Source of the DNA: Patiria pectinifera
Taxonomy: Eukaryota > Echinodermata > Asteroidea > Valvatida > Asterinidae
Direction of reading: 5' to 3'
Length of the DNA: 64,000 bases
Assembly (NCBI GenBank): GCA_029964075.1
Contig: CM057135.1
Span: 9,078,863-9,142,862 of the forward strand
The notes beneath the pieces are model-generated. The model was not told the origin of the DNA. It did no database searches and saw nothing but the letters and a program-made list of their open reading frames with translations. Positions 9,427-20,373 of this stretch are shown piece by piece. Made by a program: the position numbers and the translations under genes. The number at the start of each line of letters is the position of its first letter. The stretch's first letter is position 1.

Positions 9427-11150
9427 GATGATCGACAGGGGTACATGTTTGCCCCCCCCCCATAAACAAATTGATCAGGGGACGCCAATGGCGATGCCCC
9501 CCCCCCCAACCCCTCACGAAAAATCCCTGTACATAGATTCTACCAGATTTCCTCAAGATTTTTCATTTTGGAAAAAAAAAATCCATATTTCATACCTGGA
9601 CATCACTTGACACCCTGTGCACAAAGCTTATGATACTTGTCTGATGGCTGCATTTGATAGGGTGGCCATTATATGTTATAAATTTCGATCCCCCTAAATT
9701 GTAGGTGGGTGGGCCACTTTTCATAGAAAAAGCAAAGAAAAAGACCCCCCCCCATTTTTTTTTGGATGTTGTTTACTGCGACTGCCCGTGAAAGGCACTC
9801 CCTCATTTGTCACGTGATATGCAAGTCAAAGACCCAAGGTGATTGTCACATCTGCACCTTTGAAGAGTTTAACCTATCAATCTCCACACAATTAAACTAT
9901 TGCGGTAGAATCGCGTCAACGCAGCTTGTGCAATATTGCCCATTTACAATGATAATACAAATGGATGTCGAACGTGCAAAATCTGAGACAAACAATATTT
10001 AACGTACAAACTAATATAGGGTTGTCTAAGGGTTGTGGCTAACTCCAAAACGGTGGTAGATCAATATCAGCTGAACCAGCACAAGAAAACATGTGGGCAT
10101 CTGTGTAATTTCAGACAAAACAAATCATGTCAGTTTTTCAAGCAACTGATCGGAACTCAGCAACAGATATGGGGGGGGGGTCTTTAAAATGTTACATTCT
10201 AGTATCTCAGATAACGATATTTCCTTGTGATTGGTGAACTTTATTATCATTCAGCTATCAGCTTGTCAGTGCAAAATGTTAAACTCAATGACTTTTCAAA
10301 CCAAAAATGGTGGGTTATTCAATATTAAATTAAGGTACAGCAGAAAGTGGACCTACATGTACACATGTATGGACCTGTCAAAATGTTCAAAATGTTTCGC
10401 GTTGTGTCTGCATACCCTGCCCGCATTTCGCGGAACTATAAATCAAAGGTAAAACAGTACCCCAAAACAGGTTTTATGCAGGCATACAACATTGCAACTG
10501 ATAATTAAATGCTTATTTATTTTTCTTGTTTTACATGTGTTTTTGATAATTATAGTGTGAAAGAAATAAGAAAAGAAATACAAAATTCTCTGTGATTGGC
10601 AATTTCCTCTTGTTTCAACATCAAAGGTGCATGCGGGAAGTCTGGAGAAGCCAATGAAAACTCCTGAGCTGGGAGAGCATTGACCTAAAATATCTGGCTC
10701 ATTTGAAGCATTACTTTGTTATTATGATTGATATATTGAATAGCAATTCAACACTTACAAAAACGAAATTTGGGGTGGGTTGGTCAAAAACAGCAAAATA
10801 AGTGTCTGTACTGATGACATTACACTTTGTTTACATTTCCTATGGAGTCACTGCCCATGGTCTACTGAGCCCCATAGAAAAGCACACGCGTAAACTTGAA
10901 GTGTGACATCATTAGTACAGAGGCTTATTGCACATGGTCTTATGAAAAAGGACCTAATTACGCATGTACATACATTATTACATTCAAATTATATTTGCAT
11001 GTATACATGTACAGCAACATGTCAACCCCCCCCCCATTATCCTACTCCCCCCGCCCCCCCCCCCCCAACAATGGCCAAGAAGTTGTCGTCCATTGGACCA
11101 TGTACCAATGTAACCCTGCTTCATTTTTGTATGTACTGTTGTCATATGTT
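9427..11150. other. Intron of integrase-derived gene; no gene recognised
   Basis: I see no coding signal. The stretch includes several poly-C/poly-G runs (9450, 9500, 9745, 10170, 11030-11065) and AT-rich sequence. Confidence 0.4.
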
Positions 11151-11159
11151 TTCTTTCAG

Positions 11160-11296
11160 AGTGTGGATTTACAACAAAACAAATGTCAGACCTGATAGGT
11201 GTCAGCCAGCGAACAATAAAGTATCGCCTTCAGGAATATGGCATTTCACTACGTGCTTCGTATTGTGAAATTTCCGATCAAGAACTGGACATTTGA
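11160..11296 (+). CDS. Integrase-derived gene, exon 2 (helix-turn-helix)
   Basis: The acceptor gttttctttcag precedes the exon. Joined in phase with exon 1 it reads CGFTTKQMSDLIGVSQRTI, then KYRLQEYGISLRASYCEISD. This is a helix-turn-helix with the recognition helix around SQRTIKYRL, as seen N-terminal to the rve-like catalytic core in this family. The frame runs to a TGA at about 11294. I cannot find a good GT donor at the expected place after the SDQELD motif, and the roughly 30 residues that usually link this region to the next exon are not visible. The exon end is therefore uncertain, and the gene may be damaged. Confidence 0.6.
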
Positions 11297-11465
11297 TACA
11301 TTTTTAATGTTTTAATGTTATGTTTTGCACAAGAAATTAAGGGATTCCTTAATCATGAAATTAACTCTTAAAGCCTGAAGATGAAAAATATTAGAAAAGC
11401 ATACATACTGTAAAACTTTGTGATGGTAAACCATTTTTTTTCAGTTTAAGTGTTTGTGTTTAAAT

Positions 11466-11830
11466 CAGGCCTGATTTCAATATTATTCATAAACACCTGA
11501 GACAGTTTAGCCATTCCTATTGAGAGCCCGACAAGTGGTCATGTTTAAACGGGTGATAAAACATTGCTTAGCCAGTTTAAAACGCTTTATTGGTATCAAA
11601 TTAAATTTGGACTCCTGTGAAGTTTGATCCATGCATGACCTTTTCATTGGTTGGAACCTCACATGGCATGTGTAATACTACCAGTAAGTCCATATAGTAA
11701 TAGTCTTATTTCCAACACGCCTTTCACTATTTCTAGCAGCAGGCGAAACCACTAATTTGTAATATAATGGAGATCAGTGGGTGGAACGCTCCTCATCTCC
11801 ATATAAGGGCACGTGCGGGAGGCACATACC
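11466..11830. repeat. Dispersed repeat R1, copy 1
   Basis: This is similar to 19716-20110: shared words include attcataaacacctgagacagtttag, cctattg..gagagcccg, and tttaaacggrtgataaa. The second copy ends in a long palindrome. It carries no ORF. It is probably a non-autonomous transposon or its remnant. Confidence 0.6.
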
Positions 11831-11932
11831 ATTAAAATAGCTTGAGGGGCGTTCCTCAAACATGTCAAAGTGAGAGGTAAAACTGTTGCCCAAAATCGTA
11901 TTTTGCTTTTTGACCAAAAGGTACAATGTATA

Positions 11933-12665
11933 TGAAAAAACGTGAGGTTGAAAGTTATCCCGTGAGATTTTCCCGTGATTTATTCCCGTGGTTCTAAATA
12001 AAGAACAAAATAAGGAAGGAAATAAATGGAAATCCCTAGTGCATCTATACATGTGCGTCCTGTGCCCTAATTACATGTAATAATGAATAAAGGGGGTCAT
12101 GTGATCTACATGTACATGAACATGGGCCTACATGTCTTTAGAGTTACAATAATCACATGGATAATATTAAACAAATGGGTATTGGGTGTAAATAGCTTCA
12201 ACACTTAATCACTATGGAACTAATTATAGCCTTAATTATGAGTAATAACACTTTAACATTACTAAGTGGGTAAAACTGACCCTATAACACTGAAAACATG
12301 TACATGTATTTATCACTATACACATGTACTTAAAATGATTATCAAAACAGTTACAAATCACCCCAGAAAGGTCCCCATAAAGGCATCAAAAATGTACTTA
12401 CTATTCAAAAATCACGCACAGGAATTATCTTGGATGATTATGGGATAACTAGGAATGGGATTTTAGGCAACCTGGTTTGTTATAAATGGGAAAACAGGTC
12501 AAGTCTGGATCAAACGCTGGAACTGAAGTTACGGACATAAATGTGATTGGAAAATAAGGATATTATTGAGGGCGCCCTACATGCTATCCTGCAGTAAGCC
12601 AAATAAATATGCAAACCACAAGAGGGCGCTAGACAGCACAACACTACAGCTACTACTTTCTGACA
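11933..12665 (-). repeat. BEL 3' LTR
   Basis: The LTR begins tgaaaaaacgtgagg and ends ttctgaca in plus-strand orientation. It matches the other LTR over its whole length apart from single-base changes (for example ctgaaaac versus ctgtaaac near 12293, and a one-base A-run difference near 12405). Confidence 0.93.
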
Positions 12666-12744
12666 CAGCCGCCCCTAAATTTGGGAAACAAATTTATAAG
12701 TACAAAAGAAAGCATGTTGTGAAACCATCCAACTGTTCATCAAC

Positions 12745-13866
12745 CTATGAGGTCGGAGCGTCCTTGAGTTCATCGTTGTTGCTCATCTCAGGGAGTTGAA
12801 TCAGCCGAGCTACAGGACGTGTGTAGACCTTGTTTCTGACTCTCACGTCGGCACTCCGGACACGACCATCCGGTCCAGGGAAGGTTTCAGTAACTCTGCC
12901 GATAGGCCACTGCGACCGAGTGAGATTCGGGTCAATGATCATGACGACGTCGTTCTTGGACAAACCCACCACATCTCTTTGCCACTTCTGACGACTCTGA
13001 AGTGAAGGTAGGTAGAACTTGGAGAATCTGGTCCAGAAGTGGTCTGCAAGAACTTGGCTATGCTTCCACTGACGTCTGCCCAACAGGTCTTTGGCTGGAT
13101 AGACAACTTGAGGTAAAGCTGGGTCGTAGCGCCCCATCAGAAGGACATTCGGTGTGACAGGGTCAATGTCGGCGATGTCTGAGGATGTGTAGCCAAGAGG
13201 CTTCGAGTTGAGAATTCCTTCGACCTCGATGAGTACTGTGCGAAGGACTTGCTCTGGTACTGTCTGATCATTGAGGACAACTCGCAGGCCATACTTGGCT
13301 GACTTGATCTCTCTCTCCCACAATCTTCCGAAATGTGGGGCATTTGGAGGGTTGAAACGAAATCTTACTTGGTGTTTGGCAAGCTCTTGCTGTAGGGCTG
13401 GATCCATCGCTGAGAAGGCTTCCTTCAGCTCGGAAGCACCCCCTTTGAAGTTGGTTCCGCAGTCCGACAGCAGCTCATACGGCTTCCCCCTTCGAGAGGC
13501 GAATCTTCGGAAAGCCATCAAAAAGGCATCGGTGTCAAGACTCTCAAGTAGGTCTAAATGCACTGCTCTCGTTGTCATGCATTTGAAAATGATGCCCCAA
13601 CGCTTCTCTGTTCGCCTGCCTATCTTGACGGTCATCGGCCCAAAGCAGTCAACGCCTGTGGAGTAGAATGGTGGCTGCTGGATGCGGAGGCGGGCAGAAG
13701 GAAGATCCCCCATCTTAGGGACACTTGGAGAGGCTCTCCACCTCTGGCAGTCAAAACACTGACGCTGATGTTTGCGGACGGCCTGTCGACCACGCAGAAT
13801 CCAGAATCTTCTTTTCGATTTCTGCATGGACACGTTCTGGACCATAGTGCATGAGTCTCTGGTCAA
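12745..13866 (-). pseudogene. BEL/Pao integrase and C-terminal domain (displaced frame)
   Basis: This frame continues the pol polyprotein after a one-base shift in the 13751-13866 overlap. It has the end of the zinc-binding N-terminal domain (CFDCQRW), the first catalytic Asp in FYSTGVDCFGP, the second in LLSDCGTNFKGG, and the Glu in FGRLWEREIKSAK, giving the DD35E integrase core. After that comes a BEL-type C-terminal domain with WPIGRVTETFPGPDGRVR and RPVARLIQLP. Its role is integration of the element cDNA in the nucleus. The shift lies between a HYGPERVHAEIEKK motif and the rest of the zinc domain. It is more likely a mutation than programmed frameshifting, because it falls inside a domain. 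Confidence 0.88.
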
Positions 13867-16800
13867 AGTCCTGGATAAGGAGCTTAGTTACAGGATGTGC
13901 AGGGTCGAGCACAATTGGATGCTTGGTGAATAGCGGGATTCCTTCAGCATGACGCAGCCGGCCCCCAACTCTGATGACTTGGTCATCTCCATCCCACTCT
14001 GGCGAGAGCTGCAGCAGTCTACTTCCTCGAGGGAGCTCCTTACCATCCTTGAGGGCACCCCACTCTTCGGGAAAACTGGATTTCTGGGCTCGTTGGAATA
14101 GGTGAAGCTCAATTTCTGCTCGCTGATCAGCTGTTAGCTCAACAGGACCATCATCCTTCGCCGCCCCGTCACAGAGCTGCTTAGATGCCTCGATGAGCTC
14201 ATCCATAGATTTGTACTTCTCCAGGTCTGGGATGTCAGCCAGTTCCACGGTCACTATACCGCAGAAGGAGGATTTCTTCAGCTCCGAGGAATCCTCAGCT
14301 AGGGCAGGTGGGAAGGCTGGCCAAAGATCAGGGCTTGCGGATAGGAATGGTGGCCCGTCTCGCCATCTGCAGGGTTGACTGAGTGACAGCAGACTTTTCC
14401 CTCTCGTCAGATCATCAGCTGCATTATTTTTCGTGTCAACGTAGCGCCATTGGTCAACGTTAGTCAGGGTCTGGATCTGGGCCACTCGGGTCCCCACAAA
14501 GACTTTATACCTACAGGACTCTGACTTCAGCCATGTCAGGACTGTCGTAGAATCACTCCAGAGAACAATATCTTCTAGGGGTAGAGTCAACTCTTGCTGA
14601 AGGAGACTGGACAATTGAGCCCCTGCCAGAGCGGCCGAGAGCTCGAGGCGGGGCATGGAGAGCTGTTTCTTTGGCGCAACTCGGGACCTGGCCATTACGA
14701 AGCTGGTGTGTATGGTATGCTTCTCATCTTCCGTCCGGAGGTAGGCGACTGCACCGTAGATCCTCTCAGCTGCGTCACAGAAGATGTGAAGCTGGCGACT
14801 GGCTGTTTCTGGGTTGACATCAGGAGGCGTGTAACATCTAGTTAGTTTGATGACAGACAGGTTTGGTAGCTCATTTTCCCAGGCTCGCCATCGGTCCATA
14901 ATCTCTCCGGGCTCCAGGGCATCGTCCCAGTCACGTTTGGTTTTCCATAAGTCCTGTACGATAACTCTGGCTCTGGCAGTGAATGGTGTGAGGTACCCAT
15001 TTGGATCATACTGGCTGGCTAAGGTTTTATACATGTTTCTCATGTTCAGGCAATCATAGTTGACTACCCGGTGCCGGTATTGCAGATCATCTGTGCTACA
15101 GTCCCACTGGAGTCCGAGCATGGGTTCGGTCAAGTCTGTCTCTCCAAATGTCAGCCAGAGATCACAGCCATCTGAACGTGCTTCAGGAGGGAGATCGGCT
15201 ACAACGTTGGGTACATTACTGGCCAATTGACGAATCTCAAAACCACCCGTGGCAAGCAAGTCACGCATGTTGTGGACGAGAGCCTTGGCTTCGTCTTCCT
15301 GTGGTACACTGACTAGGCAGTTATCGACGTAGAACGATCTATCCACTGCATCAGCAACTTCAGCAGACTTTTCTCGATGATCAAAGGCATGCTTACGTAG
15401 CGCATAAGTGGCGCAACAGGGGCTGCATGTTGCTCCGAAGGGTAGTACCTGCCACTCATAGATCTTGGGTTTGGTGTCGGTCTTCATGTTTCTCCACAGG
15501 AAGCGGAAGAGACATCTTTCGGTGGGCTGCAGTCTTACTTGGTGGAACATTGCCTTAATGTCCCCTGACACTGCTACAGCATGTTGGCGGAAACGCAACA
15601 GTACCCCAAGGAGCGATGCACCGAGGGATGGACCAGGAAGTAGGTGCTCATTGAGTATCTGGTTCTGATACTGGAAGGAACAATTAAACACAAGGCGAAA
15701 TTTCCCGTTGTGTTCGACTGTGTGATGCGGAATGTACCAGGATTCTTCAGACTTTGCAGCATCTTCCGCTGCCAGGATTCTGACGTAACCAGCATCTACT
15801 AGCTTCTGGATCAGCTCGTTGTGTTTCTCTGCCAGCGATGGTCGGGTTGCAAGGCACCTTTCTGTTCTTCTCAGGGTTGGAAGGACAGCCTCCTTTGGAG
15901 CATGGAACTTGGCGTTGTCAGTTCGCAAGAGGGGAGTTACATACCGCTGAATTCTTCCCTCATCCACACGGGCTGTCTTGTCTTCTAGAAGTTGCACCGC
16001 ACGTTGATCTTGCTTGGAGCGAACGACGTGCTTTTCGTTCACATAAGGCACAACATCAACTTGCCAAAGTTTCTCAACGTGCCTCATCAGCTCGGCTGTC
16101 TCTGATTGGGCTGAGACTTTGAAGCACCGTTGCTCCCCAGCTTTCTGCTTCAAAATGCTGGCTGGTCCATGAAGAGTCCAACCCAGTCTTGTGAGAGCGG
16201 CTACCGGTGTCCCACTAGGGCCGAACCTGATCGGTCGTCTTGGGGCGATGAGGTCAACGTGATCTGACCAGATTAGGATGACTGGTCGAGCTTTATTAAC
16301 CAAAGGCAGTGGCAAGTGACGAAGATGTGGGTAGCACTCTTGCAGTATCTTGACTGGATACGTGTATTCAGACAGGCATAGGTTACCAGCAGCAAAGACA
16401 CCATCCAGGGAGAACTTCACGTCTGGCTTGTCATGGAGTGACACAGACAGAGACACGGATTGACCTTGACAGATGACAAAGTCTTCTCTGACCGTTCGTA
16501 GATGCATAGTCTCTGGTGTTCCGCTGAGCTTAAGCTGTTGTGCTGCATCTTGAAGTAACATGGTTCGCTCAGATCCATTATCAAGTACTGCATAAGAGTC
16601 AGTGTTGCTGTCTGGACCGTGGAGGGTAACTCTCACCACTTTCAGCATGGTATTGCATAGTCGGCTAGGTTTGTCCACATAAACGGACTGGCTTGTAGGT
16701 TTCACCATAAAAACACTTGTAGCCTTCTGGGCAGCCTCATGCAGAACTGTAAGGTGCACTTCCTTACACTGGTGGCATGGTTTCTTCAAGGTGCATGCAT

Positions 16801-18517
16801 CAGGTTCATGCTTGCGGCAACACTTCCAACAGCGTTTATTCTCTTGGATCCACTTCACTATCTCTTCGGTAGAAAGTGCCTTGAAGGTCTGACAGCCATT
16901 CAAGAAGTGATCTTTCCCATCACAGAACGGACAGAACGGCTTTGGCTTCGGCTTGGTGTATTTGGGGCTCACAGATTTCTCCTGCTTGCCTCCTGTCAGG
17001 AATGCAGATGTCGGAGTTGGCTTCTGCTTCACCGGTCGATGTTCTCGGTTTACTCTGGAACCACTCTGATCTTGGATGTGACCAGTAACGGCTTGTTTGG
17101 CGAGCATCTGCGACTGTGACTTCAACTTCAGCCACGCGGCAAACTGGGGAAGAGTGTACGTTTCACCTGAGTTCGGCTTGAGTATACCCTTCTTGATGCA
17201 GTGCTCTATGAAACTGGTGCGGAGACTCGGGGAGAGTTTGCTCAGCAGCTTGTCTACATGTGAGCCACATCGAAGCTCCACTTCGGCTTGGCCATCTAAG
17301 GATTCAAGCATGTCCACCAAGGAGGAAACATCGAGACAGAAGTCTTCAAATGACTCGGTATCGTTGTGCTTGATTGGCGGTGTCATCATAATTGCAGCTA
17401 TTTCAGTCTGCACCAGCTGACGGGGTTGGCCATATTTGTCGCTCAGTGCTGTCAATGCCTTGGTGTATGGCTGGCTGCTATGGAGGTAGGATTTTGCAAG
17501 CTTCAGGGCCTTGCCGTCCAAACTGCCGATTAGCACTTGGTACTTGTATTGCTCGCTGAGATGCGGGTGAACATTAACCAGGTTCTGGAGAGCAATCTTC
17601 AGCAGCGCAAAGTCTTTCTCCCTACCACTGGAAAACTTCGGCAGGGTTGGTTTCGGTACACCGAGGGATGATGCCATGAGGAGATCCATGAGGTTGGTGT
17701 TCACCGATGCAATTTCTGGAACAGTTCCCAAAGTGGGAGGAGATACTGGCGTGATGACTGATGACAGTGGTGCACCAGGGTTGCAGACAGGAGTATGATT
17801 CGACTGTTGGAGCGTGTTACTGGTTGGGAACACTGGTTTCAGGGAGTCACATCCTGTTTCCTGCGGGGTGCTCACTGGAGTAACTGGTTGCTGTCCAGTG
17901 ATAGAGCAGGTGGGTGCACTGGGAGGTGAACCATTCACAGGGACTTGTGAAGTGGTCAGTACAGTCTGGTCAGTCTCAGCTACATCTGGGGTGTTCAAAG
18001 ATGTATTGCTCAGCGACAAGGTTGGATCAGCAGTTGGCTGGGAGCATGGAATCTCATTGATGTCATGGATAGCTGGATCTGCATCCTCTTGCAGAAATGA
18101 TTGAACAGCCTCGGCATCTCGTAGTTCCAGTTCGGCTTGACGCAGTCTTCTTTGTCTAGAAAGACGCGTCGTAATTGTCTTTCGCTCTCTTAGCGCTTGA
18201 CGTTCAACTTCCTCAAGCTGCATACGTGCTGCTCTGGCTCGGTCATCCTGCTCTTTGAGTTGTGTGTCGTATAACTCATCTTCGGCTATCTGCCGTTGGA
18301 GTTCCTGAAGCTGGGATTGCTTCCTCATGGCGGTGAGCTTCGCAGCTTGTGAGTCGCTCAGTTGGGAAATGTGGGAACAGCTTGACCGGCTTGAGTGATG
18401 TGAAGTTGTGGAGGAAGTGCGATGGCTACCAGTAGGGGAACCAAGTGCAAAATCTTCGAAGCGGTTGGGTGGACGAACAGTCCGGGATGGACGGGTGGAT
18501 GTTGGCAGTCGATCCAT
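13751..18517 (-). CDS. BEL/Pao gag-pol polyprotein (gag, PR, RT, RNase H, start of IN)
   Basis: I choose the ATG at 18517, nine bases after the primer-binding site, over the longer frame that begins in the LTR. The gag half has Ser/Thr-rich and coiled-coil parts (about 18480-18130), a DUF1759-like capsid region (about 17650-17250), and zinc-binding motifs CPFCDGKDHFLNGC and CWKC..C (16780-16930). The protease has VLDNGSERTML (about 16570-16600), a DxGS variant typical of BEL. RT shows SGDIKAMFHQV and the active site YVDN (about 15320). RNase H has FCDAAERIYGAVAY and LWSDSTTVLTW (14780-14550). The frame then enters the integrase zinc domain and stops after the one-base shift. The gene acts in the retrotransposon particle. 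Confidence 0.93.
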   Translation of the reverse strand: MDRLPTSTRPSRTVRPPNRFEDFALGSPTGSHRTSSTTSHHSSRSSCSHISQLSDSQAAKLTAMRKQSQLQELQRQIAEDELYDTQLKEQDDRARAARMQLEEVERQALRERKTITTRLSRQRRLRQAELELRDAEAVQSFLQEDADPAIHDINEIPCSQPTADPTLSLSNTSLNTPDVAETDQTVLTTSQVPVNGSPPSAPTCSITGQQPVTPVSTPQETGCDSLKPVFPTSNTLQQSNHTPVCNPGAPLSSVITPVSPPTLGTVPEIASVNTNLMDLLMASSLGVPKPTLPKFSSGREKDFALLKIALQNLVNVHPHLSEQYKYQVLIGSLDGKALKLAKSYLHSSQPYTKALTALSDKYGQPRQLVQTEIAAIMMTPPIKHNDTESFEDFCLDVSSLVDMLESLDGQAEVELRCGSHVDKLLSKLSPSLRTSFIEHCIKKGILKPNSGETYTLPQFAAWLKLKSQSQMLAKQAVTGHIQDQSGSRVNREHRPVKQKPTPTSAFLTGGKQEKSVSPKYTKPKPKPFCPFCDGKDHFLNGCQTFKALSTEEIVKWIQENKRCWKCCRKHEPDACTLKKPCHQCKEVHLTVLHEAAQKATSVFMVKPTSQSVYVDKPSRLCNTMLKVVRVTLHGPDSNTDSYAVLDNGSERTMLLQDAAQQLKLSGTPETMHLRTVREDFVICQGQSVSLSVSLHDKPDVKFSLDGVFAAGNLCLSEYTYPVKILQECYPHLRHLPLPLVNKARPVILIWSDHVDLIAPRRPIRFGPSGTPVAALTRLGWTLHGPASILKQKAGEQRCFKVSAQSETAELMRHVEKLWQVDVVPYVNEKHVVRSKQDQRAVQLLEDKTARVDEGRIQRYVTPLLRTDNAKFHAPKEAVLPTLRRTERCLATRPSLAEKHNELIQKLVDAGYVRILAAEDAAKSEESWYIPHHTVEHNGKFRLVFNCSFQYQNQILNEHLLPGPSLGASLLGVLLRFRQHAVAVSGDIKAMFHQVRLQPTERCLFRFLWRNMKTDTKPKIYEWQVLPFGATCSPCCATYALRKHAFDHREKSAEVADAVDRSFYVDNCLVSVPQEDEAKALVHNMRDLLATGGFEIRQLASNVPNVVADLPPEARSDGCDLWLTFGETDLTEPMLGLQWDCSTDDLQYRHRVVNYDCLNMRNMYKTLASQYDPNGYLTPFTARARVIVQDLWKTKRDWDDALEPGEIMDRWRAWENELPNLSVIKLTRCYTPPDVNPETASRQLHIFCDAAERIYGAVAYLRTEDEKHTIHTSFVMARSRVAPKKQLSMPRLELSAALAGAQLSSLLQQELTLPLEDIVLWSDSTTVLTWLKSESCRYKVFVGTRVAQIQTLTNVDQWRYVDTKNNAADDLTRGKSLLSLSQPCRWRDGPPFLSASPDLWPAFPPALAEDSSELKKSSFCGIVTVELADIPDLEKYKSMDELIEASKQLCDGAAKDDGPVELTADQRAEIELHLFQRAQKSSFPEEWGALKDGKELPRGSRLLQLSPEWDGDDQVIRVGGRLRHAEGIPLFTKHPIVLDPAHPVTKLLIQDFDQRLMHYGPERVHAEIEKKILDSAWSTGRPQTSASVF

Positions 18518-18525
18518 AGGTCGCT

Positions 18526-18550
18526 GGTTCGAATCCGGTTCGAAGGACCA
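18526..18550 (-). promoter_or_regulatory. BEL primer-binding site
   Basis: Read on the plus strand, ggttcgaatccggttcgaaggacca is the 3' end of a tRNA (T-arm plus acceptor plus CCA). Its complement abuts the 5' LTR directly on the minus strand. About 25 bases match a tRNA-like 3' end, which supports a tRNA primer. I do not assign the amino-acid identity. Confidence 0.85.
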
Positions 18551-19282
18551 TGAAAAAACGTGAGGTTGAAAGTTATCCCGTGAGATTTTCCCGTGATTTA
18601 TTCCCGTGGTTCTAAATAAAGAACAAAATAAGGAAGGAAATAAATGGAAATCCCTAGTGCATCTATACATGTGCGTCCTGTGCCCTAATTACATGTAATA
18701 ATGAATAAAGGGGGTCATGTGATCTACATGTACATGAACATGGGCCTACATGTCTTTAGAGTTACAATAATCACATGGATAATATTAAACAAATGGGTAT
18801 TGGGTGTAAATAGCTTCAACACTTAATCACTATGGAACTAATTATAGCCTTAATTATGAGTAATAACACTTTAACATTACTAAGTGGGTAAAACTGACCC
18901 TATAACACTGTAAACATGTACATGTATTTATCACTATACACATGTACTTAAAATGATTATCAAAACAGTTACAAATCACCCCAGAAAGGTCCCCATAAAG
19001 GCATCAAAAATGTACTTACTATTCAAAATCACGCACAGGAATTATCTTGGATGATTATGGGATAACTAGGAATGGGATTTTAGGCAACCTGGTTTGTTAT
19101 AAATGGGAAAACAGGTCAAGTCTGGATCAAACGCTGGAACTGAAGTTACGGACATAAATGTGATTGGAAAATAAGGATATTATTGAGGGCGCCCTACATG
19201 CTATCCAGCAGTAAGCCAAATAAATATGCAAACCACAAGAGGGCGCTAGACAGCACAACACTACAGCTACTACTTTCTGACA
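18551..19282 (-). repeat. BEL 5' LTR
   Basis: This is the promoter-bearing LTR for the minus-strand element, nearly identical to 11933-12665. It contains aataaa-type words and a CAAGAGGGCGC motif near its end. Confidence 0.93.
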
Positions 19283-19420
19283 GTATATGAATAGGAATAA
19301 TGATGGCATTAAACATAACCGGCTATTCACAAATTTATTCCCTTTGTTAATGACATGTACCTCCATCTGTTTGTACATTAATATTGAATATTAATGTTGA
19401 ACACTTTTAACATTCGACAG

Positions 19421-19613
19421 GTCTGAAGACGGTGCAGGGTTATCTACATTCTCGAGGAATCAGAGTTCAGCGACAGTGTTTGAGAAATAGCCTGTACAGG
19501 TGTAATCCGCTGAGGCAAGAACTAAGACAGATGTGCTCTATATGCCGTAGACACTACAGTGTATCCAGCCCGCTTGCATTGTGGCACATCGATGGAAACC
19601 ATAAGTTAATAAG
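19421..19613 (+). CDS. Integrase-derived gene, exon 3 (first catalytic Asp)
   Basis: An acceptor (cattcgacag) and a donor (ag|gtacat) frame an exon that reads LKTVQGYLHSRGIRVQRQ, later a short Cys/His-containing stretch and LALWHIDGNHKLIR. The WHIDGNHKLIRW signature, completed by exon 4, is the hallmark of this family of eukaryotic rve-like integrase proteins and carries the first catalytic Asp. The exon starts two bases into a codon and ends two bases into one; the exon 3/4 join is in frame. Confidence 0.85.
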
Positions 19614-19715
19614 GTACATACAATGAAGAAACATTGCCAATAAAACAACTTAGGTCAAAGTTAATCTCATCACATTTACTGTAAGTCATAATGTTTACTT
19701 TGGTTTGGTTTATAT

Positions 19716-20282
19716 TTAATATTCATAAATACCTCAGACAGTTTAGCTCTTCCTATTGGTCGAGAGCCCGTCACGTGGCCGGTCTTAAACGGATGATAAA
19801 GACATGGCTTAGCTGGTCTTAAACACTTTTCCAGTGTCACAATAAAATGTGGACTCCTAAAAATCCAGTGCCTCTTACCGTTTCATTGGCTGAACGTTCA
19901 CAATCCTCACGTAGGCATGCGCAACACTACCAGCCGGTCAGAATTTTATATTTCTAAATTCAAAACGCAACGCCCCAGGTGCTTTCTGCGCGACATCGCG
20001 CAGAACATGCTACGCGCGTCAATCTCCATAAAAGGGTTGTTTTCATGTTACTCGCCAGCTGAACACTCCATTATTTTGATGGAGGGATGTTTCAAAAAGC
20101 ATGAAGTAAACTTGTTGAACAAAATTGGGATTTTTTGAACGAATTATTTGATATTTTTTACTCCGTTTAAGACCGCTTAGAGTCTGGGTGCTGATAATTA
20201 CCCTCGCCTCCGGCTCGGGTAATTATCAGCACCAAGAATCTAAGCGGTCTTAAACAGAGTGATAAAAACCTCCGGAGCACAC
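19716..20282. repeat. Dispersed repeat R1, copy 2, ending in a long palindrome
   Basis: The first about 250 bp match copy 1 at 11466. The right end is a palindrome: gtttaagaccgcttagagtc at 20164 pairs with gattctaagcggtcttaaac ending at 20255, with arms of about 39 bp and only three mismatches around a 14-nt GC-rich loop. The word cttaaacrgRtgataaa occurs at both ends of the copy. It is non-coding. Confidence 0.65.
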
Positions 20283-20373
20283 ATTTATTCCCTTAATCAA
20301 AATGAAAGCTATCTCTAAGTGTTGAAAATATACTGTTTGAACATGACAAAAGTGTACTCTTTTATTTACACAG

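Larger units (their letters stand above)
11933..19282 (-). mobile_element. BEL/Pao LTR retrotransposon, 7.35 kb, young
   Basis: Two LTRs of about 732 bp (tgaaaaaacgtgagg ... tactactttctgaca) bound one long gag-pol on the minus strand. The 5-bp duplication gtata lies immediately outside both LTRs (11928-11932, 19283-19287). The LTRs differ at only a handful of positions, so insertion is recent. It lies antisense inside an intron of the integrase-derived gene. The tRNA primer-binding site and the full set of PR, RT, RH and IN motifs are present. One frameshift separates the integrase part. Confidence 0.95.
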
